Origin: Oceanobacillus arenosus
GTDB lineage: Bacteria > Bacillota > Bacilli > Bacillales > Amphibacillaceae
DNA length: 64,000 nucleotides
Direction of reading: 5' to 3'
NCBI RefSeq assembly: GCF_003369575.1
Contig: NZ_PIOC01000024.1
Location: forward strand, 42,207 to 106,206
The notes under the pieces were generated by a model that was given only the letters and a program-made list of their open reading frames with translations, was not told the origin of the DNA and searched no databases. How positions within the stretch are numbered: the first letter of the stretch is position 1; each line of letters opens with the position of its first letter. The translations under genes were made by a program, and so were the position numbers. Below, one piece after another: positions 21,722 through 31,744 of this stretch.

Positions 21722-22660
21722 ATGAAACTCGTAAGCTTTCAACAAAAGGACCGTTTACATACATACCGAATTGGTGTTCTAGAGGGAGATAAAGTAATCG
21801 ATATTCAGTCAGCATATCAAGCATTGCTTTCATCAGGAAAAGAAGAATCCATAGCAGCTGATGAAATGGAATCGGAACTTCCCACTGATCCTTCACAATT
21901 CTTTGCAATCGGAACTCCGGCAATTGAGAAGGCGAAAAAGGCATATCAATACATATTAAATAAGCGTGATGAGGGGCAAAGCTTTCCACTGAAAGACATT
22001 AAGTTAGGCGCGCCGATTTCTTCACCTGGAAAAATAATCTGTGTTGGCAAAAATTATGCGGATCATGTGGCAGAAATGCAAAGTGACATTCCGGAATATC
22101 CCGTTCTCTTTGCAAAGTTTAATAATGCATTAATTGGCCCGGAGGATGCGATTGAAACATCCGATGTAACGAAAAAATTGGACTACGAGGTTGAGCTAGC
22201 ATTTGTCATTGGTAAGATGGCTACGAAGGTGAAACAGGAGGAGGCGCTATCTTATATTGCTGGCTATACAATCGGAAATGATACTTCAGCAAGGGATTTA
22301 CAAAAGCGTACACCGCAATGGCTTCAAGGGAAAACATTAGATCGAAGTACACCAATTGGTCCGTGGGTAGTGACTGCTGATGAAATTAGTGATCCAGGAA
22401 ATTTATCTATCCGATCTTTTGTAAATGGTGTAGAACGGCAGGCATCGAATACGAGCCATTTAATTTTTGATATACCATTTCTTATCGAATTTATCTCCAA
22501 TTTAATCACGTTGAATCCAGGAGATATTATTTTAACTGGGACACCAGATGGAGTAGGGTTTGCGATGGACCCACCGCAGTTTCTTGAAGATGGGGACGTC
22601 GTTACATTAGAAATTGAAAAAATTGGTCGGATGGAAAACAAGGTTGTCCATCTGATATAG
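21722..22660 (+). CDS. Fumarylacetoacetate hydrolase (FAH) family protein
   Basis: A metal-dependent enzyme of the FAH fold, 312 residues with the catalytic domain from about residue 95. Motifs are ICVGKNYADHVAEM, the metal-binding LDYEVELAFVIG, GYTIGNDTSARDLQ, and LNPGDIILTGTPDGVGFAM. Relatives include oxaloacetate decarboxylase/YisK-type, acylpyruvase and catechol-degradation hydrolases; the substrate cannot be assigned. It is monocistronic and followed by a hairpin. Confidence 0.85.
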   Translation: MKLVSFQQKDRLHTYRIGVLEGDKVIDIQSAYQALLSSGKEESIAADEMESELPTDPSQFFAIGTPAIEKAKKAYQYILNKRDEGQSFPLKDIKLGAPISSPGKIICVGKNYADHVAEMQSDIPEYPVLFAKFNNALIGPEDAIETSDVTKKLDYEVELAFVIGKMATKVKQEEALSYIAGYTIGNDTSARDLQKRTPQWLQGKTLDRSTPIGPWVVTADEISDPGNLSIRSFVNGVERQASNTSHLIFDIPFLIEFISNLITLNPGDIILTGTPDGVGFAMDPPQFLEDGDVVTLEIEKIGRMENKVVHLI

Positions 22661-22664
22661 TAAG

Positions 22665-22700
22665 AAGAGAGGGAACATTTGTTGTTCCTTCTCTATTTAG
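22665..22700 (+). terminator. Terminator after the FAH gene
   Basis: GAGAGGGAACA pairs with TGTTCCTTCTC (one G-U pair) and precedes a short T-rich stretch. Confidence 0.7.
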
Positions 22701-22723
22701 TAGTAAAGAAAGTAAATTAGTTC

Positions 22724-23524
22724 TTAAAGATTACTAAAAAATGTATATAACTCACGATTGAACTTGTCTGTTTCCTCTAAAAATAACAAATGACTACTAT
22801 TTTCAAATGCTACTAGCTTTGACCCAGCTATTCGCTTTTGAATATACTCTCCAGCTTCTATTGGGAAGAAGCCCACCGTACCAAAGCAGAGCAGTGTTGG
22901 AATATCAACATTCGATAGAGTCTCTCGATAATCAGCGATGGATTGATTAAAAACGATGGTGCTTTCAATCGATGCGGGCAATTTATTCATTTCTGCCAAA
23001 ATCCATTGAACATCCTCTTCAGATGGTTTTTCCTTATACATACCATCGATGAAATTTCGATTAAATCCGTGCTGATCTTCTTGGATTGCTTGCATTAATC
23101 CAGTTAATGCTGCGAAATCGAATGCGCCGAACTCCCAGTTAGGCCATATATAATCCGATGCAGATTGATCAACAATCGTTACTGCTTTAATATTATCTGT
23201 TCCAAATTGATTCACATAATCCCAAACAACGAATGATCCCATCGACCATCCTACTAAAATAACATCCTCTAATTCTAATTTTTCGATAAATATTTTCAAA
23301 TCTTTTGCATATTGTGCAACAGTATGACCATGCTCTACTTTACTAGACTTTCCATGGCCACGAAGATCTAATGCGATTGTCCGATAGTTTTTACTAAAAA
23401 ACGGGAGCTGTTTATAGAAAAATTTACTACTCATCATTACGCCGTGAATAAAAATAACCGTCTTTCCTTCACCTTCGTCCTCATAAAATAGCTTTGTCTC
23501 TAAATCAAGTTCGACATATGGCAT
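22724..23524 (-). CDS. Alpha/beta hydrolase
   Basis: A cytosolic alpha/beta-fold hydrolase of 266 residues with no signal peptide. The oxyanion motif is FIHGVMMSS, DLRGHGKSS follows, the nucleophile elbow is GWSMGS (Ser near residue 95), and a late NSSHLLFLE supplies the catalytic His. It resembles non-haem haloperoxidase/esterase-type enzymes. The substrate is unknown. It faces the FAH gene convergently. Confidence 0.8.
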   Translation of the reverse strand: MPYVELDLETKLFYEDEGEGKTVIFIHGVMMSSKFFYKQLPFFSKNYRTIALDLRGHGKSSKVEHGHTVAQYAKDLKIFIEKLELEDVILVGWSMGSFVVWDYVNQFGTDNIKAVTIVDQSASDYIWPNWEFGAFDFAALTGLMQAIQEDQHGFNRNFIDGMYKEKPSEEDVQWILAEMNKLPASIESTIVFNQSIADYRETLSNVDIPTLLCFGTVGFFPIEAGEYIQKRIAGSKLVAFENSSHLLFLEETDKFNRELYTFFSNL

Positions 23525-23667
23525 ATAATCATCCCCCTCTTGAACTGTTATGCTTATTATATATGTTCAACATGCAGCATCATTCTCCTTTATAATAAAA
23601 AGAATAAAACTTTTTTCGAAACTAGTAGTCTAATCTATATAACTGCTTCTGGGATGGGGGATAAGAC

Positions 23668-24447
23668 TTGAATGAGGATGCAAGAAAAGCCATCGCAGGT
23701 GATGATGATGCTTTTCTACGATTGATACAGACCTATAAAATAGATTTATATAAAACGGCAATCGCATATTTACGTGATCAGGAGGATGCTATTGAAGCAC
23801 TTCAAGAAGTAACATATCGTGCGTATAAAAGTATTCATAGGGTGAAGGAATCTGCTTATATGAAGACCTGGCATATTCGAATCATGATTAACTATTGTAA
23901 TGACCAGTTAAAAAGAAAGAAACGTATCATCATGAATGATGAAATAATTGGTATCCAAGGCGTTTCTGAAAATCATACAGAAATGGAATTGAAGGATGCA
24001 ATGCAGGATCTCGATGAGCGCTCACGCCAAATTTTAACGATGAAGTATTTTCATGAACTGAAAATTAAAGAAATCGCAATGGTGCTGGGGTGTCCGGAGG
24101 CAACAGTGAAAACGTGGCCGAATAAAGCGTTAAAAGAACTCAGAAAAAGGCAGGATGAAGGCGGAGAGGGTGGAGTAATCATGTTTGAAGATGAAGAAGA
24201 AAAACTTATGGAATATAAAAAAAGTGTCGATAACATTTCAGTTCCAGAAACTGCACTAGATATGGCTATTTTAACAGGCTTTCAGAAAGCTAAATTCGAG
24301 AAAAATAAAAAAACGTCATGCAAAAAAATGGACTCTAATTGCGGCAATGGTTGCTGTTATTCTTATCTCATTAATTACATCCATACGTGTATCACCCGTT
24401 TTTGCCTCATATCTAGCAAACGTTCCTGGAATGGAAAAAGTCGTTGA
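23668..24447 (+). CDS. ECF-type RNA polymerase sigma factor, reading on into the anti-sigma start
   Basis: Residues 1 to about 165 are an extracytoplasmic-function sigma factor resembling SigV: region 2 with AYLRDQEDAIEALQEVTYRAY and region 4 with MVLGCPEATVKTWPNKALK. There is no stop where the sigma gene should end. A TAA at 24176-24178 is in another frame, so the reading frame runs on through the ATG of the anti-sigma gene (24181) and then into an out-of-frame tail. Either the original stop was lost by an indel or the two are naturally fused. The start is TTG 23668 behind GGGGG. Confidence 0.75.
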   Translation: MNEDARKAIAGDDDAFLRLIQTYKIDLYKTAIAYLRDQEDAIEALQEVTYRAYKSIHRVKESAYMKTWHIRIMINYCNDQLKRKKRIIMNDEIIGIQGVSENHTEMELKDAMQDLDERSRQILTMKYFHELKIKEIAMVLGCPEATVKTWPNKALKELRKRQDEGGEGGVIMFEDEEEKLMEYKKSVDNISVPETALDMAILTGFQKAKFEKNKKTSCKKMDSNCGNGCCYSYLINYIHTCITRFCLISSKRSWNGKSR

Positions 24448-25486
24448 ATTAATTAGGCATGATAAAGGAATGGTAGCAGCAATCCAGAGTGATTACTATG
24501 AATCGCTCGGTGTTTCGAAACTGCAAAATGGAGTGGAAGTTGTGATCGATGGAGTGATTGCGGATGAACAAGGGGTTGTATTGTTTTATACAATTAATAC
24601 GGAAGAAAAGAAACGGAGTATCACTCTAAATCAAGCTGAAATTAGAAGCGAGGATGGTAGAGAGATAGACATCGCTAGCTCGAGTTACAACCCAGAGTTA
24701 AATGAAGTGGAATTTGCGAATTCTTTTCATGGAGTACTTGAGTATTTCTTTCAAGCTCCATTAAACACAACGGAATTTGCACTTGATTTGAAAGTTGGTG
24801 GCGAGACATTTAATATCCCATTTACTCTGACAAAGGAGCAAAAGGAAAATAAAACCTACAATATAAACGAAACAGTAACTGTTGAAGGGCAGGAAATTAC
24901 TTTCCTTGATGTAACAATAAACCCATTAAGAGTGGCAGTACATGTTAAGATGAATCCTAATAATACGAAGAAGTTCCTTTCATTTGATGAAATGCTACTT
25001 GTTGATGAACATGGTGAGTCATGGAGTAAAATTGAGAACGGAATTACAGCAAGTTATATTTCTGATAATGAATGGATGCTGTATTTACAAAGTAATTATT
25101 TTAAGGAACCAAAAGAGTTGAATTTAGTCTTAGGGAAAATTCAGGCCATTGATAAAGAGGAAAGTATGGTTATTGTAGATGCTGAAAATGAGGTTATAAT
25201 AAGACAACCAAAGAGAAATCTTTTTAAAGAAGTAGTGAGAGAAGGGGATTATCTTGTATTTAAGTATAATGAGGAGTTCCCTTATTCATTCTTCAGTCAA
25301 TCATATGATGCAGATGGAAAGGCACTTGATTCAGGTAGCTCGTTTACAACCACTTCAGTAGAGAAGGGAACGAATGAGTTCGGGTATCATATTGAGCATT
25401 TACTTGGACAGAAGTCACCGATTTCGCTAAAACTTGATTTCTTCCCAGAGTGGATTACTAGCAATGAGAAGATAAAGATTAAATAA
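24181..25486 (+). pseudogene. DUF4179-type anti-sigma factor, frameshifted
   Basis: The N-terminal cytoplasmic part (MFEDEEEKLMEYKKSV, then ETALDMAILTGFQKA) is in the sigma frame. The membrane segment and extracellular DUF4179 domain (SIRVSPVFASYLANVPGMEK onward) continue in the +1 frame from about 24314. The break coincides with seven A at 24307-24313; six A would join both parts into one protein of about 434 residues. It could be a real frameshift, an assembly error, or expressed through polymerase slippage on the A-run. It would bind and hold the adjacent sigma factor at the membrane. Confidence 0.75.
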
Positions 25487-25491
25487 CAAAG

Positions 25492-25532
25492 AAAGCGGGC
25501 CCCGTTTCCTTAATTGGTCGGGATCCGCTTTT
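25492..25532. terminator. Bidirectional terminator between anti-sigma and YitT genes
   Basis: AAAGCGG and CCGCTTT flank CCCG/CGGG in an interrupted stem, ending in T on the plus strand. It fits the convergent gene ends. Confidence 0.7.
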
Positions 25533-25533
25533 A

Positions 25534-26400
25534 TTAATGCCCAGCCGATTTAAACCGGCCACCCTGAACCTCTTGAGTGTCCATAATGGTGGTGAAGGCT
25601 GTCTTATCAAGGTTAAATACAATGGCTTTCAGTTTTGCGACTTCTAAGCGTGTAACGACGACATAGAGTACATTTGTATCTGTACCTGTATAGTTGTTTT
25701 GTCCATATAATTTAGTTACGCCTCGTTTTAATTCTTCACCGATTACTTCAGCGATATCCTCTGACATATCAGAAACAATGATTGCCGCTTTCGTTTCATT
25801 TAGAATACCTTGGCCGATTGCGTCGATTGTTTTCGATGCAATATAGTAAGTGAGGATCGATAGCATTGCTTGCTCCCAGCCTAGGACAAACCCAGCCCAG
25901 CCGAAGATGAATACATTGATGAACATGACAAACTCACCAACAGAAAATGACATGCGTTTCGTAATGATAATTCCTAGTATTTCTGTCCCATCCAATGCCC
26001 CTGCATTTCGAATGACAATTCCGACCCCCGCACCGAGGACCAATCCGCCAAATACGGTTGCAAGCAGCGGTTCATCCGTAATTGGTGCAACGCTATGTAA
26101 TAGTGATTCGACAACAGATAAGGAAATAATACTGAATAGCGAGGAGAAAAGAAAGTCCTTTCCTAATCTCTTAAATCCAGCAATTAGAAACGGAATATTA
26201 ATAATGAGGACGAGTATCCCAAAGCTTATCCCTGTTAGATTATTAATTAGTAGGGATACACCAATAACCCCGCCATCAATAATTGAATTAGGAACGAGAA
26301 ATAATTCCAATGCGATTGCCGCGATTCCTGCTCCGATAAACAGCATAATATACCGACGGATAGTATGACCAATTGTTTCTTTTTGTATTTTTTTTGACAT
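25534..26400 (-). CDS. YitT/YvjA family membrane protein (DUF2179)
   Basis: A membrane protein of 288 residues with five or six hydrophobic helices (FIGAGIAAIALELFLVP first), then a soluble C-terminal DUF2179 domain of about 80 residues (SDMSEDIAEVIGEEL to QEVQGGRF). The motif NSIIDGGVIGVSLLI is typical of the YitT family. Function is not established in the family. It is a single minus-strand gene divergent from rpoN. Confidence 0.82.
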   Translation of the reverse strand: MSKKIQKETIGHTIRRYIMLFIGAGIAAIALELFLVPNSIIDGGVIGVSLLINNLTGISFGILVLIINIPFLIAGFKRLGKDFLFSSLFSIISLSVVESLLHSVAPITDEPLLATVFGGLVLGAGVGIVIRNAGALDGTEILGIIITKRMSFSVGEFVMFINVFIFGWAGFVLGWEQAMLSILTYYIASKTIDAIGQGILNETKAAIIVSDMSEDIAEVIGEELKRGVTKLYGQNNYTGTDTNVLYVVVTRLEVAKLKAIVFNLDKTAFTTIMDTQEVQGGRFKSAGH

Positions 26401-26543
26401 TATCTTACTCCCTTCGAAACGTAATGAATAGTAAAATATTATATGAATTTTTATAGAGCTGTCAACGATAAAGGCGAAAAGGTGACATTTATCAGAAGTA
26501 ATGGCAAACTATAAGGGTATACATCTTCTAAGGGGTGTTCTCG

Positions 26544-27839
26544 ATGAAACCGAGACTTGTGCAGCAGCAATCATTGCAATGGAAGCTCAATCAATCACTT
26601 ATACAGTCCATTCATATTCTCCAGTTACCCGGTATGGAGTTATTGGACTATCTGGGCGAACTTTCAAATGAAAATCCGCTAATGGATGCGATTAATTATG
26701 ATTATGAAATCGAGCATTACCGTGCTTCACATGTAAATACACCGGATATTGGTGAAATAAATCCAGTACAATACTCGATGTATGAACAGCTACGGAATCA
26801 ATTATATACCTTATCCTTCCCAAAAGAATTAGAACCAATCATAGATTTTGGCATCGATTCCTTAAATCATGACGGGTACTTAGAGATTGAGCTTGAGCAA
26901 TGGGCAGATGCGTGTGACACTACATTAAAGCGTGCCCGGGACGCGCTCGCTATGATTCAATCCTTAGAACCAGCTGGAATCGGTGCGAGATCATTAAGTG
27001 AATGTATTATGTTGCAATTAAAAGCCATGAATATAGAAGATACGTTTATTCTAAATCTAATGGATGAACATTTAGAATGGATTGCTACAAATAATAGCGC
27101 TGCCATTTCCAAACATTATCAGGTAGAGGAAGAACGAGCATTAGCGATTATCGAGCGAATGAAGCGATGTCATCCGAAGCCAGGACAGCTTCTCGGTTCA
27201 CAGCATTCTGACTATATCATTCCCGAGGCATCCATTTTTAAAGAGAATGGAAGCTGGGAAATCACCTTTCATAAATGGGCAGCGCCAACAATCAAAATCA
27301 ATGATGAATACGGGAAGTTGCTCACAATGGATAAGGACACTACCAATTATCTAAAAGAAAAATATAAGCAAATTGAAGTTTTACAGCAAGCAATTGCATA
27401 CCGAACATCTACGCTAGAGCAAATCATTCAGATGATTATTGAGAAGCAGTCCACTTTTTTTGAAAATGGTCCACAGCATTTAAAGCCTTTAACATTAAGA
27501 GAGATTGCACTTGAATTGGATATCCATGTATCCACTGTTAGTCGGGCGATAAAGCAAAAATATGTACAAACAGATCATGGGGTGCTGCCAATTAAATTCT
27601 TCTTACAAACGGGGATTAGGCAAACAGATGGTAAAGAGATGGCAGCAGTTGCGATTAAACAACGGATATATGAGCTAATCCAAGCAGAACATAAAAGCAG
27701 ACCGTTATCAGATGAAACGATATGCAGAAAGCTAAAGGAAGACTTTGGGATCGAAATTGCTAGGAGAACAATTATGAAGTACAGAGGACAGTTGCAAATC
27801 CCATCATCATTGAAAAGAAAAAGAGGAGGAAAGTGCTAA
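26544..27839 (+). CDS. rpoN: RNA polymerase sigma-54 factor
   Basis: Sigma-54 (SigL), which recognises -24/-12 promoters and needs an enhancer-binding AAA+ activator. The Gln-rich N-terminal activator domain (QQQSLQWKLNQSLIQSIHIL), the central core-binding part (SLEPAGIGARSLSECI) and the HTH region (DIHVSTVSRAIKQKYVQT) are present, and the RpoN box ARRTIMKYR lies near the C-terminus. ATG 26544 follows AAGGGG by 8 bases. The small glutaredoxin-like gene begins directly after the stop. Confidence 0.95.
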   Translation: MKPRLVQQQSLQWKLNQSLIQSIHILQLPGMELLDYLGELSNENPLMDAINYDYEIEHYRASHVNTPDIGEINPVQYSMYEQLRNQLYTLSFPKELEPIIDFGIDSLNHDGYLEIELEQWADACDTTLKRARDALAMIQSLEPAGIGARSLSECIMLQLKAMNIEDTFILNLMDEHLEWIATNNSAAISKHYQVEEERALAIIERMKRCHPKPGQLLGSQHSDYIIPEASIFKENGSWEITFHKWAAPTIKINDEYGKLLTMDKDTTNYLKEKYKQIEVLQQAIAYRTSTLEQIIQMIIEKQSTFFENGPQHLKPLTLREIALELDIHVSTVSRAIKQKYVQTDHGVLPIKFFLQTGIRQTDGKEMAAVAIKQRIYELIQAEHKSRPLSDETICRKLKEDFGIEIARRTIMKYRGQLQIPSSLKRKRGGKC

Positions 27840-28085
27840 ATGCGAAAGGTTACACTATATATGAAAGAGAATTGTTCATTATGTATGGAAGCAGAAACAT
27901 TATTATCCTTATTTAAGAAAGACTACCCATATGAATTGGAAGAAAAAGATATATATGAAGATGATGGATTACTCGAACAATATCAATTGTCAATTCCTGT
28001 GATCGAATTAAATGGAAAACAGCTTAATTGCGAAGAAATGAATTATGCTTCGATTGAAAAACTTCTGAAAGAGAGCAGCAGGTAA
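27840..28085 (+). CDS. Glutaredoxin-like small thiol protein
   Basis: An 81-residue thioredoxin-fold protein with a CSLC redox motif at residues 13-16 (ENCSLCMEAETLL) and the cis-proline in IPVIELNG. It belongs to the glutaredoxin-like (DUF836) group. It starts at the base after the rpoN stop, with GGAGGAAAG just upstream, and the same pairing ahead of cggR occurs in related bacilli as I recall. Partners are unknown. Confidence 0.8.
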   Translation: MRKVTLYMKENCSLCMEAETLLSLFKKDYPYELEEKDIYEDDGLLEQYQLSIPVIELNGKQLNCEEMNYASIEKLLKESSR

Positions 28086-28202
28086 CTTAGGGTGTTGGCA
28101 GTGTGAAATGATATGCATCGGGTTTTTGACCTCCGACTGATAAGGGAGAATACGATTCTCACATTCATTTACATTACTTTAACAATTTTTCATCGCAAAT
28201 TA

Positions 28203-28278
28203 TTTGTATTTTACTTCAAGTATGCTATACTAAAAATGTAATCGGGACAACATTTAATAGTATGGGACTTTTTTCGTC
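28203..28278 (+). promoter_or_regulatory. cggR-gapA operon promoter with CggR operator
   Basis: TATACT (28226-28231) has a weak TTGTAT 17 bases upstream. Downstream, CGGGAC (28243) and TGGGAC (28263) are exactly 20 bases apart, and the second is followed after six bases by CGTC (28275-28278). This fits the CggR operator pattern CGGGAC-N6-TGTC-N4-CGGGAC-N6-TGTC, with the first TGTC degenerate. CggR would block elongation when fructose-1,6-bisphosphate is low. Confidence 0.85.
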
Positions 28279-28298
28279 CAGTATGAAGGAGTCTTTAT

Positions 28299-29318
28299 AT
28301 GAGAACATTCACTGATTTACAAAAAAAGCTCGTTCCAGATATTTTGGAAGTAATGCAACAACGGTATTCTATTTTGCAAAGTATTGATTTATTTGAACCA
28401 ATTGGGCGAAGAAGTCTAGCGGAGAATACGAATTTAACGGAACGCCATGTTCGTGGTGAGGTTGAATTTTTGCAAAGCCAAGAGCTGGTTCAAGTAACAA
28501 CCAAAGGAATGTTTATCACAAAAGAGGGTAAATTAATTCTGAATCAATTGGCCAAATTTATGGGCGAATTGATGGGTTTAAATGTTTTAGAAGAGCAACT
28601 TAAGGGAAAGTTACAAGCGAAGAAAGTTCTCATTCTTCCTGGTAATAGCGATGAACATGATTGGGTAAAACGGGAGATGGGGAGGGCTTGCGTCACATTC
28701 CTTCAATCTATCGTTAAAGAACGCATGATTATTGCTGTAACAGGCGGGACGACAATGGCCGCTGTCGCAAATGCAATGACACCGCTAAGTAAGAACGGTG
28801 ATTATTTGTTTCTTCCAGCACGTGGTGCAATTGGTGAGAAAGCAGAAGACCAATCAAACCGAATTGTCACGGAAATGGCGGAAAAGGCTAATGGCGACTA
28901 CCGATTACTTTATGTACCAGATCCCTTGAGTGAGACAGCGTATCAAACGTTAGTGAAAGAACCATCGATCCAGGATGTCTTAGAGCAAATCAAGAGCGCA
29001 AATATCGTTATCCACGGAATTGGTGACGCGATTACGATGGCAAAACGGCGTAAAACTTCGAAAGAAATTATTTTGAAGCTCCAATCAAATACTGCTGTAA
29101 GTGAAGCGTTTGGTTATTATTTTGATGAGTCTGGTAAGATTATTCATAAAGTCCGTACATTAGGAATTCAGTTAGAGGATCTTGTTTCTATTGATCATGT
29201 TATAGCTGTCGCTGGTGGTAAATCGAAGGCAAAAGCAATTGTTTCCTATTTTAAACAAGGGAAAAGCGATTTACTTATAACTGATGAAGCAGCTGCAAAA
29301 CAGATTTTAAGAGGGTAA
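28299..29318 (+). CDS. cggR: Central glycolytic genes regulator CggR
   Basis: A SorC/DeoR-type repressor of the lower glycolytic genes whose inducer is fructose-1,6-bisphosphate. The N-terminal winged helix includes IGRRSLAENTNLTERHVRGE; the sugar-phosphate-binding domain contains VTGGTTMAAVANAM, VIHGIGDAI and the final VAGGKSKAKAI. The 339-residue length is standard. It heads the operon with gapA, pgk, tpiA, gpmI and eno and is preceded by its own operator. A GGAG ribosome site is near the ATG. Confidence 0.95.
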   Translation: MRTFTDLQKKLVPDILEVMQQRYSILQSIDLFEPIGRRSLAENTNLTERHVRGEVEFLQSQELVQVTTKGMFITKEGKLILNQLAKFMGELMGLNVLEEQLKGKLQAKKVLILPGNSDEHDWVKREMGRACVTFLQSIVKERMIIAVTGGTTMAAVANAMTPLSKNGDYLFLPARGAIGEKAEDQSNRIVTEMAEKANGDYRLLYVPDPLSETAYQTLVKEPSIQDVLEQIKSANIVIHGIGDAITMAKRRKTSKEIILKLQSNTAVSEAFGYYFDESGKIIHKVRTLGIQLEDLVSIDHVIAVAGGKSKAKAIVSYFKQGKSDLLITDEAAAKQILRG

Positions 29319-29324
29319 CCTCTT
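29309..29324 (+). promoter_or_regulatory. GNRA-capped stem-loop at the cggR/gapA junction
   Basis: AAGAGG and CCTCTT form a 6-bp stem closed by the tetraloop GTAA, spanning the cggR stop, and a T-rich stretch follows. In B. subtilis the cggR-gapA mRNA is cleaved near this junction and gapA mRNA is stabilised by a stem-loop; this hairpin may serve similarly or act as a weak terminator. Confidence 0.5.
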
Positions 29325-29346
29325 TTAATATATTTTTTTAATCTAA

Positions 29347-30375
<1,029 letters not shown>

Positions 30376-30384
30376 GATAAAAGT

Positions 30385-30417
30385 AAAAGGAGGAGGAGCA
30401 AGCTCTTCCTCCTTTTT
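30385..30417 (+). terminator. Terminator after gapA
   Basis: AAAAGGAGGAGGAGC pairs with GCTCTTCCTCCTTTTT over an AA loop. It is strong, so pgk onward must be read through it or use a separate promoter; a TATAAT at 30466-30471 lies downstream but lacks a clear -35. Confidence 0.88.
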
Positions 30418-30544
30418 ACATTTTTATTTTTATTTGTAAACAAGGCAAGCTTGCTCCACTTAGTATATAATGAACGGTGAAAGCAAATGATAGAGGAGCT
30501 AGAAGCGACTCTATTACATAACTTAAGTTTGGGAGGGTGTACAA

Positions 30545-31726
30545 ATGAACAAAAAAACACTTCAAGACCTAGATGTTAAAGGCAAAAAAGTATTTTGTCG
30601 TGTTGACTTTAACGTTCCGATGAAAGACGGAGAAGTAACTGATGATACACGAATCAGAGCGGCATTACCAACGATTAACTATTTAACAGAACATGGTGCG
30701 ATCGTTATTTTGGCAAGTCATCTTGGTCGTCCAAAAGGCCAAGTAGTGGAGGATCTACGCTTAGACCCTGTTGCAAAGAATTTAAGTGAATTGCTTGGAA
30801 AAAAAGTAACGAAGACAGATGCAGTTTACGGTGAAGAAGTTGAGCAAGCGATTGCGGGGCTGAATGAAGGCGATATCGTATTACTAGAAAACGTGCGCTT
30901 CGAAGCTGGAGAAGAGAAGAATGATCCAACACTCGCAGAAGCATTCGCAGCACTTGCAGATGTATACGTAAATGACGCATTTGGTGCAGCACACCGTGCA
31001 CATGCTTCAACAGTAGGAATTGCAGAAAAATTACCTTCAGCTGCAGGACTATTGATGCAAAAGGAATTGGATGTCTTAGGCAAAGCATTAGAAAATCCAG
31101 AACGTCCTTTCACTGCAATCATTGGTGGTGCCAAGGTTAAAGATAAAATAAATGTTATTGATAATTTCTTAGATAAAGTGGACAACCTAATTATTGGTGG
31201 TGGACTTGCATACACATTCATTAAAGCGCAAGGCCATGAAATTGGTAAATCTTTATTAGAAGAAGATAAAATCGATTTAGCAAATGAATTTATTAAAAAA
31301 GCAGAAGAAAAAGGAGTTAATTTCGTCCTTCCAGTCGATGTAATCGTAGCGGATGATTTCTCTGAAACTGCAAACAAACAAACCGTAGCAATTGACCAAA
31401 TTCCTGCAGATTGGGAAGCATTGGATATCGGACCGAAAACACGTGAAATCTATAGCCAAATTGTTGCCGATTCTAAATTAATCATTTGGAACGGACCAAT
31501 GGGAGTATTTGAATTAGATGCGTTCGCTGGTGGTACGCGAGCTGTTGCGAATGCATTAGCAGAAACTGCTGGTTATTCTGTAATTGGCGGCGGCGATTCA
31601 GCAGCAGCAGTTGAGAAATTCGGCCTAGCAGAAAAAATGGATCACGTATCAACGGGTGGCGGAGCTTCCCTTGAATTCATGGAAGGTAAAGTACTTCCAG
31701 GCGTTGCAGCACTAGACGAGAAATAA
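30545..31726 (+). CDS. pgk: Phosphoglycerate kinase
   Basis: Transfers phosphate from 1,3-bisphosphoglycerate to ADP. The N-terminal substrate-binding signature [13 protein letters not shown] is near residue 13, [10 protein letters not shown] follows, and the C-terminal nucleotide motif ends with [14 protein letters not shown]. It is 393 residues, standard for monomeric bacterial PGK. GGGAGGGTG precedes the start. Next in the operon is tpiA, 18 bases away. Confidence 0.97.
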   Translation: MNKKTLQDLDVKGKKVFCRVDFNVPMKDGEVTDDTRIRAALPTINYLTEHGAIVILASHLGRPKGQVVEDLRLDPVAKNLSELLGKKVTKTDAVYGEEVEQAIAGLNEGDIVLLENVRFEAGEEKNDPTLAEAFAALADVYVNDAFGAAHRAHASTVGIAEKLPSAAGLLMQKELDVLGKALENPERPFTAIIGGAKVKDKINVIDNFLDKVDNLIIGGGLAYTFIKAQGHEIGKSLLEEDKIDLANEFIKKAEEKGVNFVLPVDVIVADDFSETANKQTVAIDQIPADWEALDIGPKTREIYSQIVADSKLIIWNGPMGVFELDAFAGGTRAVANALAETAGYSVIGGGDSAAAVEKFGLAEKMDHVSTGGGASLEFMEGKVLPGVAALDEK

Positions 31727-31744
31727 AAGGAGAGGTGAACTTAG

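Noticed and set aside
21585..21989. 134-codon minus-strand frame
   Set aside because: It overlaps the start of the FAH gene, has no start signal and no recognisable motif.
25850..26368. 172-codon frame opposite the YitT gene
   Set aside because: Translation is a Pro/Ser/Asn-rich shadow of a membrane protein gene without a ribosome site.
30466..30471. Promoter for pgk (TATAAT)
   Set aside because: No -35 at a workable distance; not listed as a feature although the gapA terminator makes a second promoter plausible.
30826..31377. Long antisense frame in pgk
   Set aside because: Low-complexity Ser-rich translation opposite a highly expressed gene; a codon-bias shadow.
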